The notes under the pieces: generated by a model
Database searches by the model: none
What the model was told of the DNA's origin: nothing
What the model saw: only the letters and a program-made list of their open reading frames with translations
Shown here: piece by piece, positions 1 through 8,637 of the stretch
How the letters are laid out: each line of letters begins with the position of its first letter
Position numbering within the stretch: position 1 is the stretch's first letter
Made by a program: the position numbers and the translations under genes
Assembly (NCBI GenBank): GCA_028821575.1
Contig: JAPPFW010000072.1
Coordinates: forward strand, 1-52,066
DNA: 52,066 bases
Direction of reading: 5' to 3'
DNA from: a bacterium
Lineage (GTDB): Bacteria; Actinomycetota; Acidimicrobiia; Spongiisociales; Spongiisociaceae

Positions 1-4
1 CAGA

Positions 5-51
5 AGCCCCTTCTTCGATCAGACAAACCCCGTGCATGAAGAATCGGGGCT
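5..51 (-). terminator. Imperfect hairpin downstream of the Fur-family gene
   Basis: AGCCCC followed by TTCTTC (5-16) is complementary to GAAGAA, TC, GGGGCT (38-51), giving a stem of 12 pairs with a two-base bulge. It lies just past the stop of the leftward regulator, so it may end that transcript. There is no clear U tract, and the left window edge hides what lies beyond, so this is a weak call. Confidence 0.3.
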
Positions 52-72
52 AACACCTAGCTCCAAACCCGC

Positions 73-513
73 CTAGGCGCAGGAGGTGCAGCGTCCTGCT
101 ATCTCAAGCGAGTGGCCGGTGGCGACGAAGTCCCGGAATCGGGTTGCTGTGGTTACCACGTCGTTCAGGACAGCTTCCGAGTGCTCGGGCAACTCTATGT
201 CATCGATTGCGCCGCACCTATCGCATACGAGGTGGTGGTGGTGGCCCATCAGCCACTCGGCCAACTCGTAGCGGATGATGCCACCCGTTCCGTGATGTGG
301 TGACAGGACTCCTGCCCGGGTCAGGACGGATAGGGAACGGTAGAGCGACGACAGCGGAACATCCTCGTCAAGGTCCTTGTGCAACTCCGAGGCGGATCTG
401 GGTCCTTCCGCCCTGGCAAGGGCCCGGATCACCTGTCTCCGGCCTTTCGTGTACCGGATTTCCTGCGCTGCCAGGCGCGACACGGCTTGTTGCTCGATCT
501 GTGCGCTGACCAT
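73..513 (-). CDS. Fur-family metal-responsive transcriptional regulator
   Basis: A 146-residue protein of normal Fur-family length. An N-terminal winged helix (about residues 20-85, recognition helix near 55-70) is followed by a His-rich HHHH at 91-94, CDRC with Cys97 and Cys100, and CTSC with Cys142 and Cys145. The two CxxC pairs are the usual structural zinc site. Such proteins repress metal uptake or peroxide-stress genes when metal-bound. The ATG has a GGGAG ribosome site five to six bases upstream. Fur, Zur, PerR or Nur cannot be told apart from these residues alone. It is divergent from mraZ, and no target gene lies beside it. Confidence 0.88.
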   Translation of the reverse strand: MVSAQIEQQAVSRLAAQEIRYTKGRRQVIRALARAEGPRSASELHKDLDEDVPLSSLYRSLSVLTRAGVLSPHHGTGGIIRYELAEWLMGHHHHLVCDRCGAIDDIELPEHSEAVLNDVVTTATRFRDFVATGHSLEIAGRCTSCA

Positions 514-845
514 GTTCTCCCTGCCTATACCACTATGCCAGTTACCCTGGGCACTCCGAGATGGGTGACGGCGTACCTACCAACTGCCCTCATCCTAGCC
601 GTTGTATAGCGAATCCTTACGTACGACGGTTGCCGGTGGCCCGGTCGTACCCCCCCTGCACCGGATGGCTGCCTGGGATCCCTTTCCAGCCGAACATTGT
701 GTCTGAGGGGGCGAATCGGTGCCGCCCCCCGACGCCTTTCTGGTGCTAAAGTGGTAGAAAGTGGATTGAAGTGGGATAAAATGGGCCGAAGGGCTAAGCT
801 AGGACAAGAGCATCCGATCCGGTTCGTAGCAAGGAACGAGAAGTC
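514..845. other. Divergent intergenic region between the Fur-family gene and mraZ
   Basis: This 332-bp gap must hold the promoters of both divergent genes. The only clear element is the MraZ box array at 748-784. A plausible -10 for the regulator, TATACA read leftward at 608-603, has no matching -35. No RNA gene or conserved small ORF was recognised. Confidence 0.5.
748..784 (+). promoter_or_regulatory. MraZ operator: four boxes at 10-bp period
   Basis: Four heptamers start at 748, 758, 768 and 778: AAAGTGG, AAAGTGG, GAAGTGG and AAAATGG, each separated by exactly three bases. This matches the known MraZ recognition pattern, in which repeated AAAGTG-type or TGGG-type boxes at about one helical turn precede mraZ and an MraZ ring binds them. 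The array ends 61 bp before the mraZ start, so MraZ very likely autoregulates the whole dcw cluster here. Confidence 0.85.
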
Positions 846-1277
846 GTGTTCCTCGGTCAGTACCAACATACGGTGGACAAGAAAGGGAGGATGGTCCTCC
901 CTGCCCGCTACCGCCACAAGCTGGCTAGCGGTTGCGTCATCACCAAGGGTCAGGAACGGTGTCTCTACGTGTTCCCTCTCGACCGATGGGAGGAGGAGGT
1001 TGAGAAGTACCGCATGCTGCCCCGTACCGACGCTCGAGCGCGCCGCCTCACGAGGGCGTTCTTCGCCGGGGCCGTCCACCAGGAGTTGGATGCCGCCGGC
1101 CGCGTCCAACTTCCCCTACGGCTCCGCGAGTACGCAGGCCTCGAGAGGGAGGTGGCGGTGATCGGTGTTGAGGAACGAGCCGAGATTTGGGATTCGGGTG
1201 CGTGGAACGAGTACGACGAGGAGGCAGACAACTACTACTCGAACATCGAGGAGGCGCTCTCGGACTTCGGCATCTAG
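846..1277 (+). CDS. mraZ: Transcriptional regulator MraZ
   Basis: A 143-residue MraZ, first gene of the dcw cluster. Two SpoVT-AbrB repeats each carry the DxxxR signature (DKKGR at 11-15 and DAAGR at 82-86, the second followed by VQLP). It starts at GTG and opens MFLGQY, as MraZ proteins typically do. It binds DNA as a ring oligomer and controls dcw transcription through the box array 61 bp upstream. The next gene, rsmH, begins 115 bp downstream, which is the usual partner order. Confidence 0.96.
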   Translation: MFLGQYQHTVDKKGRMVLPARYRHKLASGCVITKGQERCLYVFPLDRWEEEVEKYRMLPRTDARARRLTRAFFAGAVHQELDAAGRVQLPLRLREYAGLEREVAVIGVEERAEIWDSGAWNEYDEEADNYYSNIEEALSDFGI

Positions 1278-1392
1278 CACAACTCGCCCCGGACCAGATC
1301 GATGACCTGCTCATCGCCAGCCCTCCGGCCGCCAATGGACTGCCCCTACTCCGCCCGCAATCTAGTTGGTAACAACGATCGGGGGGCTGGCA

Positions 1393-2331
1393 ATGAGCAC
1401 GGTATCGGACGCTGAACAGGCCTCTGACCGGCCGACCTACCACCGACCGGTGATGTTGGAGGAAGTGGTGGACCTTTTTAAACCCATCATGGAAGGAGTG
1501 TTGGTCGACGCTACATATGGGGGCGGCGGCCACACGGGGGCCTTGCTGGAAGAGCTGGGGAGTGGGGTCCGTGTGCTGGGGATCGACCGAGACCCGGAGG
1601 CGATCGCTCAGGCGAAGGGTCACAGCCGGCTCCAGTTGGTGATGGGCAACTTCGCCGATCTTGACGCAATCCTCGCGAACCAGGGGATCGCGCAGATTGC
1701 GGGCGTGCTGTTCGACTTGGGCATGTCCGGTCGTCAGGTGGAGAGCGCGCGCCGAGGATTCTCGTTCCGCCATGACGGACCCTTGGACATGCGGATGGGC
1801 CCCGACGCGCCCGTCTCAGCCGACGAACTGCTCAATCGGACGCCGGTAATGGAACTGGCAAGTCTGCTCCGCAGCCTGGGAGAGGAACGGTTTGCCAAAC
1901 GCGTTGCCCACGCCATCGTGGCAGCCCGCCCCATCCAGAGCACCCGACACTTGGCGGCGGTGGTGAAGACCGCCATCCCTGCTGCTAGCCGGCGAACGGG
2001 TGGTCATCCTGCCCGACGGACATTCCAAGCGGTGCGAATGGCGGTCAACAACGAGATGGGGGCCTTGTCGGCGGGCCTCGACCAAGCCATCAGCGCGCTC
2101 CGTCCCGGTGGTCGATGCGTCGCGATCTCCTATCACTCCCTCGAGGACCGGATAGTCAAGCATCGTTTCAGGAGAGGGGAGGGTCGGGCACCTGGTCCTA
2201 CACTTCCCATTCCGCCACCCGTCGAACTCGATGTGCTCACGCGCCGACCTGTTCGCCCGCGGTCGGAAGAGGTTGCCGCGAACCCTAGGGCCCGTAGTTC
2301 ACGCCTTAGAGCGGCCGAGAAGGCGGCATGA
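1393..2331 (+). CDS. rsmH: 16S rRNA (cytosine-1402-N4)-methyltransferase RsmH
   Basis: A 312-residue SAM-dependent methyltransferase that modifies C1402 in the ribosomal P site. The SAM-binding loop TYGGGGHTGALL lies near residue 41, DLGMSGRQVE follows (family usual DLGVSSPQ), then RGFSFRHDGPLDMRM and RTFQAVRMAVNNE. The ATG at 1393 is chosen because a run of six G lies about six bases upstream. An in-frame TTG at 1366 has no such site. Its stop overlaps the next start as ATGA. Confidence 0.95.
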   Translation: MSTVSDAEQASDRPTYHRPVMLEEVVDLFKPIMEGVLVDATYGGGGHTGALLEELGSGVRVLGIDRDPEAIAQAKGHSRLQLVMGNFADLDAILANQGIAQIAGVLFDLGMSGRQVESARRGFSFRHDGPLDMRMGPDAPVSADELLNRTPVMELASLLRSLGEERFAKRVAHAIVAARPIQSTRHLAAVVKTAIPAASRRTGGHPARRTFQAVRMAVNNEMGALSAGLDQAISALRPGGRCVAISYHSLEDRIVKHRFRRGEGRAPGPTLPIPPPVELDVLTRRPVRPRSEEVAANPRARSSRLRAAEKAA

Positions 2332-2786
2332 CGGTCCGGCCCCTCCGTACTCCTGAAGGCGGTCCCGCGCCCCTTCGCGTCATAAGCGGCGGTGATCGTC
2401 CCAGGCCCCGTCGTGCCTTCCTCTGGGCCTTGTACACAATCGGCGCAGTGGCTTCGTTCCTCGCGCTCATCTACCTGCGTACCGCCGTCGACGAGGCCGC
2501 CTACGAGATCCGCAGCTTGGAGAACCAGATCCGGCTCGAGGAGGGGAGACAGAATCAACTCCACTTGGAGAAGATCCGGCTCGAATCCCCTGGCGAGATC
2601 GTTCCGATAGCGGAGCACCTGCTGGGCATGGTGCTCCCCGACGAGGTCATTCCGATTCCTGTGGTTGGTGTGCACAACGAGGGTCCCCGTTCGGTCGGGT
2701 CGCCGGGAGGTGTGGTTACGGACAAGCAAGGCGACCGAGCGTCGGAAACCGCGGACGGCTCACTCGGTACCGACTCGCTTCCCTGA
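2328..2786 (+). CDS. ftsL: Cell division protein FtsL-like
   Basis: A 152-residue single-pass membrane protein between rsmH and the division transpeptidase, the standard ftsL position. A basic N-terminus is followed by one membrane helix (about 30-50) and a coiled coil (about 55-88) rich in Glu, Gln and Leu, then a conserved-looking segment near LLGMVLPDEVIPIP. The tail from about 115 is low in hydrophobics. FtsL bridges FtsQ/DivIB-FtsB to FtsW-FtsI. Sequence conservation of FtsL is low, so the call rests on topology and context. It overlaps rsmH by ATGA. Confidence 0.82.
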   Translation: MTVRPLRTPEGGPAPLRVISGGDRPRPRRAFLWALYTIGAVASFLALIYLRTAVDEAAYEIRSLENQIRLEEGRQNQLHLEKIRLESPGEIVPIAEHLLGMVLPDEVIPIPVVGVHNEGPRSVGSPGGVVTDKQGDRASETADGSLGTDSLP

Positions 2787-2984
2787 GGTAGCGGACTGTG
2801 AGGGGAAACGGTTTGGACATCGCCGGTTGGGGTCACCCGATGGACCATGTTCTCTGGTCGGTCGGCCGATCCCGCCTGTCCGTACCACTAGGAGCCGGGA
2901 ACTCATGCGACCTCTCCCAGGTCCAGGTTCTCCTTCGGCGATCCGGCATCGGTCCGACTCGCCGTCTGCACATGGGATTGGATC

Positions 2985-4739
2985 GTGGATAAGAGAGAAC
3001 GCGCACGAAGGGGGAGGCGCTCCACCGACATCCGCCTGCTCACGATCGCTCTCCTGGTCGTAGGGTCATGGGCGACCATCGGATACCGGCTGTACCAGGT
3101 TCAGGTCGTCGACGCGGCCGCGTACACGGCGGCGGCCGAGCGCCAGCGGGTCCGTGTGGAGGAGACGGCCGCTGCGCGAGGAACCATCTTCGACCGGGAG
3201 GGTCGGGAACTGGCCGTGAGCATCGAAGCTCGCACTGTCTATGCGAATCCTCGCCAGATCGTCGACCCGGGCTCCACTGCCCTAGCTCTGAGCAAGGTTC
3301 TCCCGCTCGATATCGACCGGCTGCGGGAGAAGCTGCTCGCCGACACCACCTTTGTGTTCGTCGCTCGCCAGGTCGAAGCGGACGATGCGGCCAAGGTCGC
3401 AGCCTTGGAGTTGCCTGGCATCCACTTTCTGACGGAGCCAAAGCGCGTCTACCCGTCGGGTTCGTTGGCGGCCCACGCGGTCGGGTTCGTCAACATCGAC
3501 TCCCAGGGCATCGAAGGACTCGAGGCACAATACAACAGCCAGCTGACCGGCACGCCGGGGCGAATACTCGCCGAGCGGGCCGCCGGAGGACAGGTCATTC
3601 CCCACGGTCGCCTCGAGATCCAGCCCGCAATCCCAGGTGCAGACCTGATCATCTCGATCGATCGTGAGATCCAGTTCATGGCACATCGGGCCTGCGTCGA
3701 CACCCTGGTCTCCACCCTCGCCGATCGATGTACGGTGGTAGCCCTGGATCCGGAGACGTTCGAGATCATGGCGATGGTGATCGTGCCGTCGTTCGATCCC
3801 GCCGATCGCTCGGATGCCGACATCGCCAGCGGTGTTCTGGCCAATACAGCGGTGCGATCCCTATACGAGCCGGGTTCCACCCAGAAGGCTGTCACCGTCT
3901 CGGCGGCTCTCGAGGAGGGAATCGTCGACTGGGACACCCAGTATCTGGTGCACGACAAGATCGAAGTGGTGGAAGGAGCATGTGCGGACAATGACGAAGT
4001 GGAGTGGGGATGCTTCACCGACTTCAGCCCGCACCCCCCGGAAGTGCTGACGGTGCGGGACTGCGTGCGCCGCTCGTCCAACGTCTGTACGGTCAAGATA
4101 GGCCAGGATCTGGGGAAGAGCCACCTCGTCGCCTACCTGGACGCGTTCGGATACGGTGCGCACACCGGTATCGACTTCCCCGGAGAGGCCAAGGGAACGG
4201 TCAACCTTCCGCGAGGGTGTTCGACTTGTCCTGCCTCGGCTTCCATCGGCTACTCGCTGTCTGTTTCCCCGCTTCAGATGGCGTCCGTATACGCGACCAT
4301 CGCCAACGGGGGAGTCAGGTTGGAACCTCGGTTGGTGACGGGCATCGTGAACGGGGACGGTGTGACCAGGCCCCCACAGAAGCAGCCCCACCGGGTCCTT
4401 TCGGACAGCACATCCCGTCTGGTTCGCTTGATGCTCAAGGCTGTCGTGGACTCCGGGACGGGGACCAGGGCGGCGGTCCCCGGCTACACGGTCGGCGGTA
4501 AGACCGGAACCACCCGGAAGTTCGACTACTCCCTAGGGGTCTATACGGACCACTACGTGGCCAGCTTCGTGGGAATGGCGCCCATAGACGATCCCGAACT
4601 CGTGATCGCGGTTGTGGTGGATGCGCCGAGGGCCGGCGCGTCGATCTCCGATCGGACCGGTGGGGCGGTAGCTGCGCCGTTGTTCTCCAGAGTCATGGAG
4701 GGATCGCTCCATCAGATGGGAGTCAGTCCCGATGCCTGA
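2985..4739 (+). CDS. ftsI: Septal peptidoglycan transpeptidase FtsI (class B PBP)
   Basis: A 584-residue class B penicillin-binding protein that crosslinks septal peptidoglycan with FtsW. It has one N-terminal membrane helix (about 18-34), a dimerisation domain, and a transpeptidase domain with all three motifs: STQK (catalytic Ser298, Lys301), SSN (364-366) and KTGT (506-509). The start is GTG with a weak ribosome site, 198 bp after ftsL. Unusually, at least eight cysteines lie in the extracytoplasmic part, including pairs at 333/343 and 412/415, which suggests disulfides. It overlaps murE by 8 bp. Confidence 0.95.
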   Translation: MDKRERARRGRRSTDIRLLTIALLVVGSWATIGYRLYQVQVVDAAAYTAAAERQRVRVEETAAARGTIFDREGRELAVSIEARTVYANPRQIVDPGSTALALSKVLPLDIDRLREKLLADTTFVFVARQVEADDAAKVAALELPGIHFLTEPKRVYPSGSLAAHAVGFVNIDSQGIEGLEAQYNSQLTGTPGRILAERAAGGQVIPHGRLEIQPAIPGADLIISIDREIQFMAHRACVDTLVSTLADRCTVVALDPETFEIMAMVIVPSFDPADRSDADIASGVLANTAVRSLYEPGSTQKAVTVSAALEEGIVDWDTQYLVHDKIEVVEGACADNDEVEWGCFTDFSPHPPEVLTVRDCVRRSSNVCTVKIGQDLGKSHLVAYLDAFGYGAHTGIDFPGEAKGTVNLPRGCSTCPASASIGYSLSVSPLQMASVYATIANGGVRLEPRLVTGIVNGDGVTRPPQKQPHRVLSDSTSRLVRLMLKAVVDSGTGTRAAVPGYTVGGKTGTTRKFDYSLGVYTDHYVASFVGMAPIDDPELVIAVVVDAPRAGASISDRTGGAVAAPLFSRVMEGSLHQMGVSPDA

Positions 4740-6192
4740 CCAGTCCGTCCGGCTGGCGACTCTTGCCCGTCGGGTCGGCGGAGAGATCCAAGGCGATGGC
4801 GCTGCGACCGTCAGCGGCATCACCCATGACAGCCGCTTGGCGACTGCGGGCTCCCTGTTCGTCGCTATCCGGGGGCTCGAGGCGGACGGCCATGCCTTTG
4901 TTGGGGATGCAATGCGACGTGGAGCAGCAGCCATCCTCGTGGAGGAATTCGTCAGCACCACGCTGCCGCAGATCAGGGTTGCGGACACGCGACGGGTGTT
5001 GGGTCCGGCAGCATCGCTGGTCTTCGGCGATCCGAGCCGTGACCTGGATGTCATCGGTGTCACAGGCACCAACGGGAAGACCACCGTCACGGTGATGATC
5101 GAGTCGATCGCCTGCGCAGCGGAGCGTCCCTTCGGCAGGCTGGGGACACTCGGTACCAAGATCATCGACCGGTACGAGTCCATGCCGCTCACCACTCCCA
5201 ACGCCTCGGAACTCCAAGGGCACTTCCGGACGATGGTGGACGAGGGCGTGTCCCTCGTCGCGATGGAGGTCTCGTCGCATGCCCTTGCCCTCCACCGGGT
5301 CGAGGGCACTTCGTTTGACGTGGCGGCCTTCACGAACCTCTCCCAGGATCATCTCGACTTCCATCGGAACATGGAGAGGTACCTGGCAGCCAAGATGCGG
5401 CTCTTCGACGGCCGCGCCCCTGTGCATGTGGTCGATGTCAACGACGCTGCCGGACAGCGAGTGGCTGGTTCGGCTCCGGGTCGCGTCGTCACGGTGGGCC
5501 TCGGCGACGGCCATGACGTTGCAGCCCTGGTCACGGGGACCAGCCTGCGAGAGTCACGTTTCACCTGCCGTTTGGAGGGCCGGGAAGTGAAGCTGAGGAT
5601 CAAACCCGGCGGACTCCACAACGTCCGCAACGCAGCGCTCGCGCTTGCCTGCGCCCGGCAGGTGGGGATCGCGATCGATCCGATCGTCGAAGGACTCTCT
5701 ACGATCGAGCGGATTCCGGGACGCCTCGATCCGATCGATGCGGGACAGCCATTCAGGGTGCTTGTGGATTACGCGCATACACCGGAGGCCGTCGACTCGG
5801 TGGTGAGCGCCGCTCTCGACCACTGTGGCGGGTCCACGATCGTGGTGGTGGGGGCGGCTGGAGAGCGCGACGCCGCAAAACGCCCGCTTCTCGGTGCTGC
5901 GGCGGCCAAGGCCCATGTCGCAGTGATCACATCCGACAATCCCCGTTCCGAGGACCCTTCGGCTCTGGTTGATGCGGTGGTACGGGGGACGTCGCAGGGT
6001 AGGGCGGAAGTGATAGCGGAGGTGGACCGTAGCAAGGCCATCCGGATCGCGGTGGAGCGGGCCGAGCCCGGCGACGCGGTTCTGATCCTCGGGAAGGGCC
6101 ACGAGCAGAGCCAGGATCTGGGTGAGCAGGTCATACCGTTCGACGACCGGGCGGTGGCCGCGTTCCACCTCCAAGAGCGATGGGCTCAGTAG
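4732..6192 (+). CDS. murE: UDP-MurNAc-tripeptide synthetase MurE (meso-DAP type)
   Basis: A 486-residue Mur ligase adding the third stem residue to UDP-MurNAc-L-Ala-D-Glu in the cytoplasm. The ATP loop GTNGKTT is at 112-118, and GKGHEQ lies near the C-terminus. DNPR at 402-405, followed by SEDP, is the motif that marks meso-diaminopimelate ligases rather than lysine ligases, so the wall is predicted to contain meso-DAP. It begins inside the ftsI stop region. murF, normally next, is absent: only 37 bp separate murE from mraY. Confidence 0.96.
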   Translation: MPDQSVRLATLARRVGGEIQGDGAATVSGITHDSRLATAGSLFVAIRGLEADGHAFVGDAMRRGAAAILVEEFVSTTLPQIRVADTRRVLGPAASLVFGDPSRDLDVIGVTGTNGKTTVTVMIESIACAAERPFGRLGTLGTKIIDRYESMPLTTPNASELQGHFRTMVDEGVSLVAMEVSSHALALHRVEGTSFDVAAFTNLSQDHLDFHRNMERYLAAKMRLFDGRAPVHVVDVNDAAGQRVAGSAPGRVVTVGLGDGHDVAALVTGTSLRESRFTCRLEGREVKLRIKPGGLHNVRNAALALACARQVGIAIDPIVEGLSTIERIPGRLDPIDAGQPFRVLVDYAHTPEAVDSVVSAALDHCGGSTIVVVGAAGERDAAKRPLLGAAAAKAHVAVITSDNPRSEDPSALVDAVVRGTSQGRAEVIAEVDRSKAIRIAVERAEPGDAVLILGKGHEQSQDLGEQVIPFDDRAVAAFHLQERWAQ

Positions 6193-6229
6193 TTATGTCC
6201 TACGGAGGCTTGGCGATGGAGCGGTCGGC

Positions 6230-7306
6230 GTGATAGCGATGCTCACGTCGGCGACGGTGGCCTTCGCGGTCGCCATCTTCGGGACCGCCTATGCGATACG
6301 CCTGTTCCGCGCTTGGAACATCGGCCAGTTCATCCAGGAGGAACTGGAAGGCCATATGCACAAGCGCGGTACCCCCACGATGGGCGGGATCGTCATCATC
6401 CTGGCGGTGGTGGCCGGGTACGCGGCGTCCCACGTCCGCCTCCTGGTCAGTGGCGGTTCCGTGCAGTGGGTGGGGCGGGAGTACGAGTCGGCGGGACTGC
6501 TGGCCATCGGCGCCATCCTGGGGATGGGCGTCGTCGGTTTCATCGACGACTACCAGAAGCTGTCGCGGTTCCGGAACCAGGGTCTGGGCATAGCGGCCAA
6601 GTTCGTCGGCCAGCTGGCCGTGGCCGGGTTCTTCGCGTGGGGAGCCGTGGCATCCGGCACTTCGACCGCCATCGGGTTCACTCGACCTACTTCGCTGGAT
6701 CTGGGAGCCGGTCTGTTCGCGGTCTGGGTCTTGTTGATGCTCACGGGATTTGCCAACGCGGTCAACTTCACCGATGGCCTGGATGGGCTGGCGTCGGGGT
6801 CGGGGGCGCTGGTTGCCGGCGCCTACATGATCATCGCCTTCTGGATGTTCCGGCATCCGTCCTTCTACGAAGTGGAGGGAAGCCTCGGGCTGGCGGCGGT
6901 GGCTTCCGCCATGCTCGGCGCCTGCCTCGGCTTTCTGTGGTGGAACGCTGCACCGGCGCGGATAATCATGGGAGACGTAGGCTCTCAGGCGCTGGGGGGT
7001 GGAATGGCGGCCCTGGCGCTGCTGACCAATACCCACCTTCTGCTGGCCATCCTCGGCGGCCTGTACGTGGTCGAGACGCTGTCTGTGATCGTCCAGGTGG
7101 CGGGGTTCAGATGGTTCGGTGGTCGGAGGGTGTTCCGTATGGCGCCGATTCACCACCACTTCGAAATGAAGGACTGGCCCGAGACGACGATCATCACCCG
7201 ATTCTGGATACTCGCCGCCATCGGCGTGGCTCTCGGACTCGGTCTCTTCTACGGCGACTTCCTGACCGGTGGAGGGGTGGACGGCCTTGCCGGAGGGACG
7301 GGATGA
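6230..7306 (+). CDS. mraY: Phospho-MurNAc-pentapeptide transferase MraY
   Basis: A 358-residue polytopic membrane enzyme that transfers phospho-MurNAc-pentapeptide to undecaprenyl phosphate to make lipid I. The family signatures are present: the catalytic Asp pair in FIDDYQKL, NFTDGLDGLASG, MGDVGSQALGGG and the APIHHHFE loop. The GTG at 6230 is preferred because GGAG lies eight bases upstream; ATG at 6239 is the alternative. A longer reading frame back into murE is probably not translated. It overlaps murD by ATGA. Confidence 0.96.
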   Translation: MIAMLTSATVAFAVAIFGTAYAIRLFRAWNIGQFIQEELEGHMHKRGTPTMGGIVIILAVVAGYAASHVRLLVSGGSVQWVGREYESAGLLAIGAILGMGVVGFIDDYQKLSRFRNQGLGIAAKFVGQLAVAGFFAWGAVASGTSTAIGFTRPTSLDLGAGLFAVWVLLMLTGFANAVNFTDGLDGLASGSGALVAGAYMIIAFWMFRHPSFYEVEGSLGLAAVASAMLGACLGFLWWNAAPARIIMGDVGSQALGGGMAALALLTNTHLLLAILGGLYVVETLSVIVQVAGFRWFGGRRVFRMAPIHHHFEMKDWPETTIITRFWILAAIGVALGLGLFYGDFLTGGGVDGLAGGTG

Positions 7307-8637
7307 AAACTCTGGTACTCGGGGCCGGCATCTCAGGACGGGCGGCTTCACGGCTCCTGGGACGCCTCGATCTCGACCATGTCGTTTATGACCGGTGTGC
7401 GGCGAGTCTCCGCCCTCTGGCCGCTTCCGGTACAGGCACCGTAGCCGGACCGTGGGAACCATCGCTCCTGTCCGGAGTGGAACTGGTCGTCACTAGTCCC
7501 GGATTCAGTCCCTCATCCCACCCGCTCCGCGCGGCGAGCGAGGCGGGAATACCGGTCTGGAGCGAGGTCGAGTTGGCGATCCGGCACCTGAGATGCCCGG
7601 TCGTGGCAGTAACCGGGACCAATGGCAAGACGACGGTTGTGGAGCAAGCCACCGAGATGCTCCAGGAGTCCGGCGTGAGGGCGGTTGCAGCCGGCAACAT
7701 CGGCCGAGCCTTGAGTGACGTGGTCTTCGACGAATGGGACGTCGTAGTACTGGAGGTCTCCAGCTTCCAGCTGGTCGGGACGTACTCTCTCGCCCCCCGG
7801 GTGGCGGTGGTCGTCAATGTCGCCGCCGATCACCTGGACTGGCACGGGTCCCCGGCCGCATACAGGGAGGCCAAGGCGAGGATCTTCCGTCACTTCACGG
7901 CCGATGACCTCCTGGTCTACGACGCTGATGACCCTGGGGCGTCCGCACTCGCGCGCATCGCGCCCGGACGCAAGTCGCCGGTCACCGGGTCGGACAGGCT
8001 TCCGGCCAACCGGTACGGGTTCGTCCAGGGTGGGCTGCGCCTCCCGGCGGGCACGGTTCCGGTGAATGAGATGCCTGCGATCGATCCGGCCTACCGGGTG
8101 AACCTCACAGCGGCGGCGGTTGCGGCAACGGAGATGGGAGCCGGCCCGGGGTCTGTGGCGGGAGTCGTCGGCCGGTTCCACCACCGGTCCCATCGCCGCG
8201 ACGTGGTTGGTGAGTGGGCCGGTGTGACCTGGGTCAACGACTCCAAGGCGACCAACCCGCACGCAGCATCGGCAGCCATCCGCTGCTACCCGTCGGTCGT
8301 GCTGATCGCCGGAGGGCGCAACAAGGGCCTGGACCTGGCGCCCATCGTCGCGCTTCCCAACATCAGGCTCCTGATCGGGCTCGGCGAGGCGGGACCCGAG
8401 CTCCTGAGACGTTCCCGGGGCCGCCCTGCGCGTCTGGCGGGATCTATGGAGCAGGCTGTCGACATGGCCGGCGCCCACGCCATCAGTGGGGACACCGTCC
8501 TGCTTTCTCCGGGATGCGCCAGCTTCGACATGTTCGCTTCCTACGAAGAGCGCGGAGAGGTATTCGGCCGCCTGGTCCGCAGGCACATAGAAGCGGCCCG
8601 TCTCGCCACAGCCGGCATCGGAATGGATCCCGGATGA
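7303..8637 (+). CDS. murD: UDP-MurNAc-L-alanine:D-glutamate ligase MurD
   Basis: A 444-residue Mur ligase adding D-Glu to UDP-MurNAc-L-Ala. An N-terminal Rossmann-like domain opens with LGAGISGRAASR, the central ATPase domain holds GTNGKTT, and SSFQL, ADHLDWHG and NDSKATN follow as MurD signatures. The frame stays open far upstream through mraY, but the ATG overlapping the mraY stop (ATGA) gives the correct N-terminus. The ftsW start overlaps its stop the same way. Confidence 0.95.
   Translation: MKTLVLGAGISGRAASRLLGRLDLDHVVYDRCAASLRPLAASGTGTVAGPWEPSLLSGVELVVTSPGFSPSSHPLRAASEAGIPVWSEVELAIRHLRCPVVAVTGTNGKTTVVEQATEMLQESGVRAVAAGNIGRALSDVVFDEWDVVVLEVSSFQLVGTYSLAPRVAVVVNVAADHLDWHGSPAAYREAKARIFRHFTADDLLVYDADDPGASALARIAPGRKSPVTGSDRLPANRYGFVQGGLRLPAGTVPVNEMPAIDPAYRVNLTAAAVAATEMGAGPGSVAGVVGRFHHRSHRRDVVGEWAGVTWVNDSKATNPHAASAAIRCYPSVVLIAGGRNKGLDLAPIVALPNIRLLIGLGEAGPELLRRSRGRPARLAGSMEQAVDMAGAHAISGDTVLLSPGCASFDMFASYEERGEVFGRLVRRHIEAARLATAGIGMDPG

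Noticed and set aside
2787..2984. A 64-codon frame (2798-2992) between ftsL and ftsI, with a GTG start 12 bp after ftsL and a stop overlapping the ftsI start
   Set aside because: It could couple translation to ftsI, but it has no recognisable domain, its composition looks like a random high-GC frame, and FtsI clusters normally have nothing there. Conservation in relatives would change this.
6313..7302. Very long open frame running through mraY into murD
   Set aside because: It is out of frame with mraY and rich in Arg, Gly and Pro, the usual shadow of a high-GC gene. MurD homology begins only at 7303.
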